A DNA stretch of 64,000 nt from Veronia pacifica. GTDB taxonomy: Bacteria > Pseudomonadota > Gammaproteobacteria > Enterobacterales > Vibrionaceae. The stretch covers positions 1 through 64,000 of the forward strand of contig NZ_LYBM01000002.1 in NCBI RefSeq assembly GCF_001707825.1, written 5' to 3'. Below are positions 57,176-64,000 of the stretch, one piece after another (the stretch's first letter is position 1; the number at the start of each line of letters is the position of its first letter). A program made the position numbers and the translations under genes. Under the pieces are notes generated by a model. The model was not told the origin of the DNA. It saw nothing but the letters and a program-made list of their open reading frames with translations, and made no database searches.

Positions 57176-57196
57176 TTTATTGTTATCAACAATAAA
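57176..57196. promoter_or_regulatory. Palindrome upstream of alaA
   Basis: Two perfect 9-bp arms, TTTATTGTT and AACAATAAA, with a 3-bp centre ATC. It lies 18 bp upstream of the alaA ATG, a position for a repressor. I cannot name the regulator. Confidence 0.55.
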
Positions 57197-57250
57197 ATAC
57201 ACTAGTCACCCGCCATATTTAAATAGTCACCAGATAAAAATCATGGAATA

Positions 57251-57277
57251 AACAGGATTAAGTTATTTAATCCTGTT
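57251..57277 (-). terminator. Hairpin downstream of the transporter-acyltransferase gene
   Basis: AACAGGATTAA (57251-57261) / TTAATCCTGTT (57267-57277), 5-nt loop, 41 bp beyond the stop. On the minus strand it is followed by TTATTCC, a weak T-run. Confidence 0.6.
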
Positions 57278-57317
57278 GTGCTGGAATGAAATGCTGGTTG
57301 TTGTCTTTAAGACCGTA

Positions 57318-59183
57318 TTAACGGGCATCACCACGAAGCATGGCAACTTTTTCAAACATTTGATCAGACCTTGCCTCGCGTGGCGGCACGGGTTCATCGG
57401 CAATAATGGTAATTTTTGACCAGAAACGTTTTGGAAGCTTCAACAATGCACGTCCTCCCTCGCGACTGAAATAGCTTCCCCAAAGACCCTGAAGTGCCAT
57501 TGGTACCACTGGAACCGGTGTTTGGCGAAGAATAAGATCAATGCCGCGTTTGAACGGGATCATCTCACCGTCGGAGGTCAAATGCCCCTCAGGGAAAATA
57601 CAGACCACTTCACCTGCTTCTAATTCCGTCTTCACGGTTTCCAGAGCTTTTCGAATTGATTTACTGGAGGTGTGGATTGGGATAACCCTTGCCGCACGGA
57701 AGAAGTAATGAAGAACAGGGATGTGGTAATACTCTTCATCCATCACGAAACGAATAGGTCGAGGACAGGCGCCAGCCAGCAGCAGTGCATCGACATAACT
57801 AACGTGGTTACAGATAAGTAATGCGCCGCCCTTTTCAGGAATATTATGTAGGTCTTTGTGTGTAACGCGGTACATAGTATGGCTTAGTAGCCAGATAAAA
57901 AACCGTAGCGCGAAAAGCGGAACTTGTTTTCCTACATAAATGGCGACCACAAGATTACCGATTGCAAGTGCAAGAAAGAAAGTGGGGATACTGATGCCCA
58001 TAACACTGAGAGCAATAATTGCAGTAACTGCACTCGTTACCATGAACAGAGAGTTGTAGATATTGTTCGCGGCGATAACCTGAGAGCGTTCACTTTCTTT
58101 GGCTCTTTGCTGCATCATCGCGTAGAGAGGAACAATAAAAATACCGCCAAATACGCCGAGTAACGCGAGGTCAATAAACACACCGAAGAGCTCTGGGTGT
58201 GAGATAAACTCAAGGAAACTGGTCGTTTCAGGAAGGGATTCTGGCGTCGTAAAGAATAGATGCCCTGAGAAAATGGTGATCCCCAGACTACCAATTGGCA
58301 CAATACCCGGTTCAATCCGGTGGTTCGATAGCTTGTCACAAAGGAGTGAGCCAACCGCGATACCTACCGAAAATAAAGCTAACAAGAAAGAGACGCCAGC
58401 TTCACTCCCACCCAAAAAGGTTTTAGCGTAGTTTGGAAACTGTGTCAGAAAGCTCGCACCAAGAAACCAGAACCAACTGATCCCCATGATGGATTGCAGG
58501 ACAACTTTGTCTCGGTGGGCGATCGAGAGTGTTTTACGCATTTGCCTGACAGGAGCGAAACGTACTTTCAGATCCGGGTTACTGGCTTTAACTTCTGGAA
58601 TAAAGCGGGCGCTTACATATCCCAGGATGGCAAAAAAGACAACACAGACGGCCGCAATCGCTCGGCTTTCCTCCATATTAGCAATAATGCCCGCTATCAG
58701 TGTACCAATCAAAATTGCCAGAAAAGTACCAGTCTCAACCAATGCATTACCCGACACCAGCTCAGAGGGCTTCAGCTGCTGTGGTAAAAGTGAGTATTTT
58801 ACCGGACCGAAAAATGTCGATTGCGTGCCCATAAGAAACAGAATTAATAACAGAGCGATGTAGCTTTCCGTTATAAAGGCCAGAGCTGCTGCGCTCATGA
58901 GTACTATTTCGATCAGTTTTACTGCTCGTATCAAGGACGATTTCTCGTACTTATCAGCGAGCTCTCCAGCAAATGCGGAAAATAAAAAGAAAGGAAGAAT
59001 GAATAGCCCTGCGGCGAGATTGATGAAGGCATCACTTGGTATTGCCAAGGTTCCGGGAGCCGCAAAGGCTACCAGAATGAGCAGAGTGTTTTTGTAGACA
59101 TTATCATTAAACGCCCCAAGAGCCTGGGTGATAAAATAGGGTAAAAATCGGCGTTGTTTGAGAAGGCCTGTCTGAGTTGTCAT
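57318..59183 (-). CDS. Fusion of LplT-like MFS transporter and PlsC-type acyltransferase
   Basis: A 621-residue inner-membrane protein. Residues 1 to about 430 form a 12-span MFS transporter with FNDNVYKNTLLIL near the start, as in LplT lysophospholipid flippases. Residues 440-610 are a PlsC domain with NHVSYVD (His460, Asp465) and the IFPEGHLTSDG block (PEG at 531-533). In E. coli LplT and Aas are separate, and Aas has an acyl-ACP synthetase domain after PlsC; that domain is absent here. It likely flips lysophospholipid and re-acylates it, using acyl groups from another source. The TetR gene lies 31 bp upstream in the same direction. Confidence 0.85.
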   Translation of the reverse strand: MTTQTGLLKQRRFLPYFITQALGAFNDNVYKNTLLILVAFAAPGTLAIPSDAFINLAAGLFILPFFLFSAFAGELADKYEKSSLIRAVKLIEIVLMSAAALAFITESYIALLLILFLMGTQSTFFGPVKYSLLPQQLKPSELVSGNALVETGTFLAILIGTLIAGIIANMEESRAIAAVCVVFFAILGYVSARFIPEVKASNPDLKVRFAPVRQMRKTLSIAHRDKVVLQSIMGISWFWFLGASFLTQFPNYAKTFLGGSEAGVSFLLALFSVGIAVGSLLCDKLSNHRIEPGIVPIGSLGITIFSGHLFFTTPESLPETTSFLEFISHPELFGVFIDLALLGVFGGIFIVPLYAMMQQRAKESERSQVIAANNIYNSLFMVTSAVTAIIALSVMGISIPTFFLALAIGNLVVAIYVGKQVPLFALRFFIWLLSHTMYRVTHKDLHNIPEKGGALLICNHVSYVDALLLAGACPRPIRFVMDEEYYHIPVLHYFFRAARVIPIHTSSKSIRKALETVKTELEAGEVVCIFPEGHLTSDGEMIPFKRGIDLILRQTPVPVVPMALQGLWGSYFSREGGRALLKLPKRFWSKITIIADEPVPPREARSDQMFEKVAMLRGDAR

Positions 59184-59214
59184 GCTCTAGTTCCGGTAGC
59201 AATTAGAGAAGCAA

Positions 59215-59814
59215 TTAGTTACATCGCCATGTTGCAAGGTAACCGTCGAGCAGATTCTGGATCAGGGCGTCGCCATCCACAGGTGTATCGGTAAACAGCT
59301 TATCGTCAACGGATAAAAGGGTTATACCGTGAACTCCTGCCCACAATACCCGACTTGCCTCAATCACTGCTTTTTCGTCTCTGTTAGGCGAGAGCTGGCC
59401 CAGCATTTTCTCAATAAGGCCTGTCATCCTATCGATACGCTCGCTGTGCCATTTAGGTAGCTCTTTCCCATTCATACTGTGTTGAAACACCAACTGCCAG
59501 CGATGTGGATTCTTTCGCGCGTAATCCAGATAAAGTTGGGCGAGAATTGAGAGACCCTCTTCAGGATTAGTACACTTTTCGATTTCTACTCTCGCTGTCT
59601 CTCCCATGTCATCCAAGGTGCGTGCGACAACATGAAGCAGAAGCAGGTTGTAGGAGCCAAATACATTGATAAGAGTGCTGGGTACATACCCAATCATTGC
59701 GGCAACTTTTCTCAGGCTCAATTCCTGATGAGGTTTTTCTGAGAGAAATTGCTCGACAGCGGACAAAGTCATTTCAACTAGTTCGTCACGACTGTGGTCG
59801 TTTCGACGTGCCAT
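59215..59814 (-). CDS. TetR-family regulator
   Basis: A 199-residue regulator. The N-terminal helix-turn-helix is about 7-50 (SLRKVAAMIGYVPSTLINVFGSYNLL); the C-terminal half looks like the WHG/TetR_C_33 ligand domain (YARKNPHRWQLVFQH, then AGVHGITLLS). I chose ATG 59814; a GTG at 59847 is possible. It is cotranscribed with the downstream transporter-acyltransferase gene, so it probably controls it and itself. A 13-bp palindrome just upstream is a candidate operator. The ligand could be a lipid; that is inference. Confidence 0.83.
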   Translation of the reverse strand: MARRNDHSRDELVEMTLSAVEQFLSEKPHQELSLRKVAAMIGYVPSTLINVFGSYNLLLLHVVARTLDDMGETARVEIEKCTNPEEGLSILAQLYLDYARKNPHRWQLVFQHSMNGKELPKWHSERIDRMTGLIEKMLGQLSPNRDEKAVIEASRVLWAGVHGITLLSVDDKLFTDTPVDGDALIQNLLDGYLATWRCN

Positions 59815-59833
59815 AGGGATTCCGGTTCTTTGA

Positions 59834-59846
59834 TGAACAATGTTCA
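59834..59846. promoter_or_regulatory. Candidate TetR operator
   Basis: TGAACA-A-TGTTCA, a perfect 6-bp inverted repeat with one central base, 20 bp upstream of the TetR ATG. Size and position fit autoregulation by a TetR dimer. Confidence 0.5.
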
Positions 59847-59847
59847 C

Positions 59848-60359
59848 AAGTTTATTGAGCTGGGTTAAAAAGGCAAGTTTCGTTTAATCTGAACCACACA
59901 TTTATCAAACCGGATCGAAATCTTGCGCAACTTTCGCTGGATTAATCAGCGTAAATTTCATGTTGGTTAAACAATTGGCTCTTCCGGTATTTATAAAAAG
60001 GTAATCTTACCGGGCCTCAATCGCGTAATTACTAATGTAAATAACAAATATGTAATAAATGGGATAACGATTGAAATAGTGTTGCAAAGGGTAGTCCCTG
60101 TGGTCAGTTTTATGTCAAGCATGCATCATCAGAACAGACATCATTATGGTGCTGTCACAGCAATACATTCTTACCTCAACGTACTGGTAAGTCCGGTGCT
60201 TACGGGTATTCCTGCAATGTCTTTCAGTATGGGTATAATAAGCAGGTAAGGAAAAATGAAACGACTAGCATTGTTACATTTGTTATCTTTGTTTTCGTTG
60301 ACATTCTGTTTGGAGAACCTAGCATGTCGTTAATTCTCAACACTCAAATAAGGGACGCA
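59848..60359. other. Intergenic region between the tetR and tim44-like genes
   Basis: About 510 bp between divergent genes with no gene seen. It should contain the promoters for both sides. An ATG at 60324 begins a frame that joins the downstream gene but lacks a ribosome site. Confidence 0.5.
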
Positions 60360-61277
60360 ATGAAACGCTTTTTTGCAATTTTTGCGCTAATGTTCGTGGT
60401 TGTCGCAACGGCACCGCATGCAGAGGCGAAAAGGTTTGGCGGAGGAAAATCCTTCGGTAAGAGCTACAAAACAGCCCCAGCACCTAAATCTCAGCCTCAG
60501 CAAAATAACCTCAACAAACAACAGGCAAACCCAGCTAAGAACGGAACTAAGAAAGGTTTAATGGGCGGTTTGCTCGGCGGCCTGCTGGCGGGTGGTTTGT
60601 TGGCAGCGCTCTTTGCTGGCGGCGCGTTTGAAGGACTCCAGTTTATGGACATCCTTATTGTTGCCGTAATTGCATTTGTGCTGTTCAAAATATTCCGCTC
60701 GATGATGGCGGCAAAAAACGGCGCAATGCGACAGCAAGGTCCGGCTATGGCTGGCTCTGCGCCTAGTGCTGAGAAAAAAGGCTACTATCACGAGAAAGAC
60801 GGCTTCCAGCAGGGTACCAACGCGTTCCGTGAAACGTCATCAACAGAGCCTGCAGCCCCTGCGGGTGGTTTTGGCTCTTCACCGACTTCTGAGGACGTGC
60901 CGCACAACTTTCCGCCAAACTTCGATATCACGGGGTTCGTTAATGGTGCACGTGATCACTACCGCACCCTACAGCAAGCTTGGAATGTGAATGATCTTGC
61001 GAAGATTCAGGAATACGTGACGCCTGAACTATACAACGAGCTTAGCCGTGAGCGAGCGTCGATGGAAGGTGAGCAACACACCGAAGTGATGTTTGTTGAC
61101 GCAGAGGTTGTGAGAGCGGACCATGACCAGTCAACGGCTCACATCAGCCTCAAGTTTAGTGGCCGATACCGAGACAGCCACGAAGGCGTTGAAGAAGACA
61201 TTACTGACATTTGGCACCTGGAGCGAGATCTTAAACTACCGAACGCTCCTTGGCTTATTGTGGGTATTGAGCTGTAA
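60360..61277 (+). CDS. Tim44-like domain protein
   Basis: A 305-residue envelope protein: signal peptide MKRFFAIFALMFVVVATA through about residue 23, a Gln/Asn/Lys-rich linker, a Gly/Leu-rich membrane segment (LMGGLLGGLLAGGLLAALF, about 64-82) and a second hydrophobic span, then a C-terminal Tim44-like domain (about 185-305; FVNGARDHYRTLQQAWN, LERDLKLPNAPWLIVGIEL). In mitochondria Tim44 tethers import motors; bacterial members have no settled role. AAGGGA lies just before ATG 60360, which I prefer over 60324. Confidence 0.82.
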   Translation: MKRFFAIFALMFVVVATAPHAEAKRFGGGKSFGKSYKTAPAPKSQPQQNNLNKQQANPAKNGTKKGLMGGLLGGLLAGGLLAALFAGGAFEGLQFMDILIVAVIAFVLFKIFRSMMAAKNGAMRQQGPAMAGSAPSAEKKGYYHEKDGFQQGTNAFRETSSTEPAAPAGGFGSSPTSEDVPHNFPPNFDITGFVNGARDHYRTLQQAWNVNDLAKIQEYVTPELYNELSRERASMEGEQHTEVMFVDAEVVRADHDQSTAHISLKFSGRYRDSHEGVEEDITDIWHLERDLKLPNAPWLIVGIEL

Positions 61278-61301
61278 GCTTTTCGATATACCCCAATGTG
61301 G

Positions 61302-61327
61302 AAGCAGCGCACCGCGCTGCTTTTTTT
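61302..61327 (+). terminator. Terminator after the tim44-like gene
   Basis: AAGCAGCGC (61302-61310) / GCGCTGCTT (61314-61322) with loop ACC, followed by further T residues. Confidence 0.94.
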
Positions 61328-61493
61328 ATGTCCGATTTGTGAGTCTTTTCTGAAACTTTTACACATAGTGTTACTTTTTCCAATCTAAACGCCGTAAAGT
61401 CTTTTTTTCTTCAATCGAATATTGTTTTGTAAAGCAGACATAGGAAGAAGTTTTAAATAGATATTTAATGGCTTTGCCAACACAGGAGTGTTT

Positions 61494-62378
61494 ATGAAAA
61501 GTAATGTTTTGGGAAGAGTATCAATGTGTCTCAAAGGTCTGCTGTCGCTCTCATTTCTTTCCGCTTCAGCGGTAACTTATGCGGATTCAGCCGTTTGGAA
61601 AGTATCAAAAAATAATGATGTTATTTATCTTGGAGGCACGATTCATGCGCTACCGAGCACGGCTTATCCTCTCCCAAAAGCCTATGATATTGCCTATGGT
61701 AAATCTCAGGAAATTATTCTGGAAGTTGCCGAATTAAATCATCCTGATGTTGGTGCAAAAGCCTTGGCTCATGGCGTTTATCAAAATGGGGTAACCTTGA
61801 GCAGCAAACTCTCTCCATCGACGATTTCCTCCTTAGATAAAGCACTTGGCGGTTATGGGTTAAATCTTGCGTCGGTAGATATACTTAAACCGGGTATGTT
61901 GATGGCTCAACTCACAATGCTTGAACTTCAGAGAGCAGGTTTTGAAAGTGGGGGAGTAGACAGCTTTTATCAAGCTAAAGCCAATGAAGATGCCAAGCCA
62001 GTGCTTGGGTTAGAGACGATAGATGAGCAACTCATATTTCTGACTAACCTGGGTAAAGGTAACGAAGATACGTTCATACGAAAATTGCTCAACGATTTAC
62101 CTGAATCAAAGGAGAAAATGAAGGAGCTTCTGCTTGCATGGCGTAACGGGAACATGAATCAACTGGAAAAAGTCTTTAACCAAGAGACAAAAGAGAATTT
62201 CCCAGACCTATATCAGTCTCTTGTTGTAAAAAGAAATAACGCCTGGATACCGAAAATTGAGCAATTGTTTGGTGATAAAAATACTGAGTTTGTTCTGGTG
62301 GGAGCAGGGCATTTGTCAGGAGACGTGGGCTTGTTAAAACAGCTTGCTGATAAAGGATACAAACTTGAGCAGATGTAA
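61494..62378 (+). CDS. TraB/GumN-family protein
   Basis: A 294-residue exported protein. It has a signal peptide (about 1-29, ending SAVTYA) and a TraB/GumN fold: VIYLGGTIHALPSTAYPLP near residue 42 (GTxH), ILEVAELN, VLGLETIDEQL, and VLVGAGHLSGDVGLL near the C-terminus with GxxH. These Glu/His pairs suggest a metal-dependent hydrolase (TIKI-like) but no bacterial substrate is known. AGGAG lies 5 bp before ATG 61494; GTG 61488 is the only alternative. Confidence 0.85.
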   Translation: MKSNVLGRVSMCLKGLLSLSFLSASAVTYADSAVWKVSKNNDVIYLGGTIHALPSTAYPLPKAYDIAYGKSQEIILEVAELNHPDVGAKALAHGVYQNGVTLSSKLSPSTISSLDKALGGYGLNLASVDILKPGMLMAQLTMLELQRAGFESGGVDSFYQAKANEDAKPVLGLETIDEQLIFLTNLGKGNEDTFIRKLLNDLPESKEKMKELLLAWRNGNMNQLEKVFNQETKENFPDLYQSLVVKRNNAWIPKIEQLFGDKNTEFVLVGAGHLSGDVGLLKQLADKGYKLEQM

Positions 62379-62960
62379 CATGGTCTAATCCAGCTTGTTA
62401 CTGATAGCTTTACGAGTATATTCCATTATTTAAGCTATATGCATCAAACATATAACTTAAATTTCTTATATTTTATCAAGCGTTTTTTTCAAAAAAAACA
62501 ACAATTTGCACATTCATATTTTTTTGCGAAACGATACCTATATACCTTTTCGATAATACTTCTCTTGGCTCTGCAGAAAACAGTTTTAGTGTCACACACA
62601 GGGCAGAATAGAATTTTGCTCATAAATATCATCTAAATATTTTGATTATCTTTTTGGTTGATTACGCAGCCAAATCCAAACCTTTGTTGGCTTTTTTTCT
62701 AGGTATTCAGTCTGATTTTATTTTGATTCAAGCCTGAGTGCTGACAAGCTGAACAATCTGCCCTCTTTTTGTTCAGCTTTATCATTGTCAAAGATTCTCC
62801 ACGCTAGGAGCAATTGAAATCGTCAGTAACGCTCCGAGAGGCCTCAGTATTTCAAGATGATCAAAGATTGATCGCATTGAGTATTTTTAATCGCCAGCGG
62901 GTGTTAAAGGTGGAATCGTCTGGGTATAGTGCAAGATGCCCTCAAGAAGAGAGACGGAAA
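62379..62960. other. AT-rich intergenic region
   Basis: About 580 bp. It contains a probable terminator for the TraB gene (AGCCAA 62668-62673 / TTGGCT 62687-62692, then seven T) and a 10-bp inverted repeat further on. A 65-codon frame at 62439 has no ribosome site and looks spurious. Confidence 0.55.
62746..62779. repeat. 10-bp inverted repeat before the last MFS gene
   Basis: AAGCTGAACA (62746-62755) and TGTTCAGCTT (62770-62779), perfect, with a 14-nt loop. It may be a terminator-type hairpin or a regulatory site for the gene at 62961. The inner halves TGAACA/TGTTCA are those of the tetR palindrome at 59834, with a different spacing. Confidence 0.5.
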
Positions 62961-64000
62961 ATGGCAAGAGACACAAAATATCTACTGATTGCAATGGCTG
63001 TGGTCATGACTCTGGTTTTTTCAGTATGGAATGTTCTGTTAAATAACTTCGTCGTTGAAAAAGCCGCATTTACAGGCCAAGAAATAGGAATTTTGCAGAG
63101 CTTGCGTGAAGTTCCCGGTTTTCTTGCTTTTACTGCCATTTACCTACTCTTGTGGTTTAAAGAGCAGACATTTGCCCTTATTTTTCTTGCGTTGATGTGT
63201 CTAGGGGTTGCCATTACAGGATGGTTTCCCACTACCTATGGCCTTTACATGACGACTATGGTCATGTCGATTGGCTTCCACTATTTTGAGACAGTCAATC
63301 AATCCCTGACCTTGCAATGGGTAGACAAAGATGAAAGTGCCGCTTTTATGGGGAAGATACTGGCATGGAAAGGTGCGGCAAGTTTGCTGGCTTACTCTGC
63401 TGTTTGGGTATTGATGGAGTATTTCAATATCTCTTACAACGTCGTCTATATGTTATTTGGTTTGGTTGGACTCATTATTGTTGTGGGGCTTTGGCTATAT
63501 TTCCCATTGTTCCGTCAAGCCCATCAACAACACCGTAAACTCATTCTACGAAAGCGTTACTGGTTATATTACAGTCTTACTTTTCTCAGTGGTGCCAGAC
63601 GACAAATCTTTATTGTTTTCGCCGGATTTATGATGGTAGAGAAGTTCGGCTACTCGGTGGGAGAAATAAGCCTGCTTTTTATTATTAATTATATATTTAA
63701 TATGTTGTTTGCTGAGCGTATCGGTCGTTGGATTGGTAAGGTTGGTGAGCGAAAGGCACTGACCGTCGAATACATAGGTTTGATCTGTGTCTTCACCAGC
63801 TATGCTTTTGTTGAAAATAGTTATATTGCCGGTGGGTTGTACGTTATTGACCATTTATTTTTTGCGTTAGCAATTGCAATAAAGACATATTTTCAGAAAA
63901 TTGCGGCTCCCGAGGATATTGCATCAACGGCGGGTGTGAGTTTTACCATTAACCATATTACCGCTGTTTTTATACCTGCGATCCTTGGCGTAGTTTGGCT
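62961..64000 (+). CDS. MFS transporter, truncated by the window edge
   Basis: An open frame from ATG 62961 to the right edge with no stop, so at least 346 residues. It begins MARDTKYLLIAMAVVMTLVF and has about ten predicted membrane spans so far. ILQSLREVPGFLAFTAIYLL lies near residue 45 and LTFLSGARRQIFIVF near residue 205. The hydrophobic pattern and two-half arrangement fit the major facilitator superfamily, but no substrate signature is seen. GAGAGACGG precedes the start. The C-terminal end is missing. Confidence 0.85.
   Translation, partial: MARDTKYLLIAMAVVMTLVFSVWNVLLNNFVVEKAAFTGQEIGILQSLREVPGFLAFTAIYLLLWFKEQTFALIFLALMCLGVAITGWFPTTYGLYMTTMVMSIGFHYFETVNQSLTLQWVDKDESAAFMGKILAWKGAASLLAYSAVWVLMEYFNISYNVVYMLFGLVGLIIVVGLWLYFPLFRQAHQQHRKLILRKRYWLYYSLTFLSGARRQIFIVFAGFMMVEKFGYSVGEISLLFIINYIFNMLFAERIGRWIGKVGERKALTVEYIGLICVFTSYAFVENSYIAGGLYVIDHLFFALAIAIKTYFQKIAAPEDIASTAGVSFTINHITAVFIPAILGVVW

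Noticed and set aside
62439-62636. 65-codon frame after the TraB/GumN gene
   Set aside because: AT-rich Phe/Tyr/Lys translation, no ribosome site, located in a terminator region.

Overview
The window looks like chromosomal DNA of a gammaproteobacterium of the Vibrionaceae or a close relative (Enterovibrio/Grimontia-like is my guess from gene order, not a tested placement). Two conserved housekeeping blocks frame an accessory surface-polysaccharide region. On the left is folC(partial)-dedD-cvpA-purF with a PurR box in front of cvpA. On the right are folD (also with a PurR box), an MFS gene, tRNA-Arg(TCT), tig-clpP-clpX-lon-hupB-ppiD, a ComEA/YbaV protein, yfbR-dgt, tapT, a rhombosortase, alaA, a transporter-acyltransferase fusion with a TetR gene, a Tim44-like gene, a TraB/GumN gene and an MFS gene that runs off the right edge.

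The accessory region runs from about 4.9 to 37.1 kb. Its left half (4.9-17 kb) carries an RssB-family response regulator, an RfaH paralogue, a short Wzc-like protein, an O-antigen-ligase-family membrane protein, a GT25 transferase, a first WecA-type phosphosugar transferase, the exopolysaccharide operon yjbEFGH on the minus strand and a small lipoprotein. A 700-bp non-coding leader with an exact ops element (17448-17459) precedes wza. After wza come a decayed wzb pseudogene and an intact wzc. Then follow rmlBADC (dTDP-L-rhamnose) and an AT-rich block of repeat-unit genes: a nitroreductase-family protein, Wzx flippase, pyruvyl transferase, glycosyltransferases, Wzy polymerase and a GT26 transferase. 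The region ends with galU, galE and a second WecA-type transferase on the minus strand.

How it fits together: a WecA-type enzyme starts the lipid-linked repeat unit. The Rml enzymes, GalU and GalE supply nucleotide sugars. The glycosyltransferases and pyruvyl transferase build the unit, Wzx flips it, Wzy polymerises it, and Wzc with Wza control length and export. The RfaH-like protein with the ops element suggests that transcription of the long wza operon depends on antitermination.

Points that stand out: the phosphatase gene wzb is clearly dead while its kinase gene is intact; a second Wzc-like protein is short and has a changed Walker A' motif; two WecA-type enzymes bracket the locus; lon carries a single-base frameshift between Walker A and Walker B, which is either a sequencing error or a real knock-out; and lon keeps a recognisable sigma-32 promoter. 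I saw no CRISPR array, integrase or intact insertion sequence.
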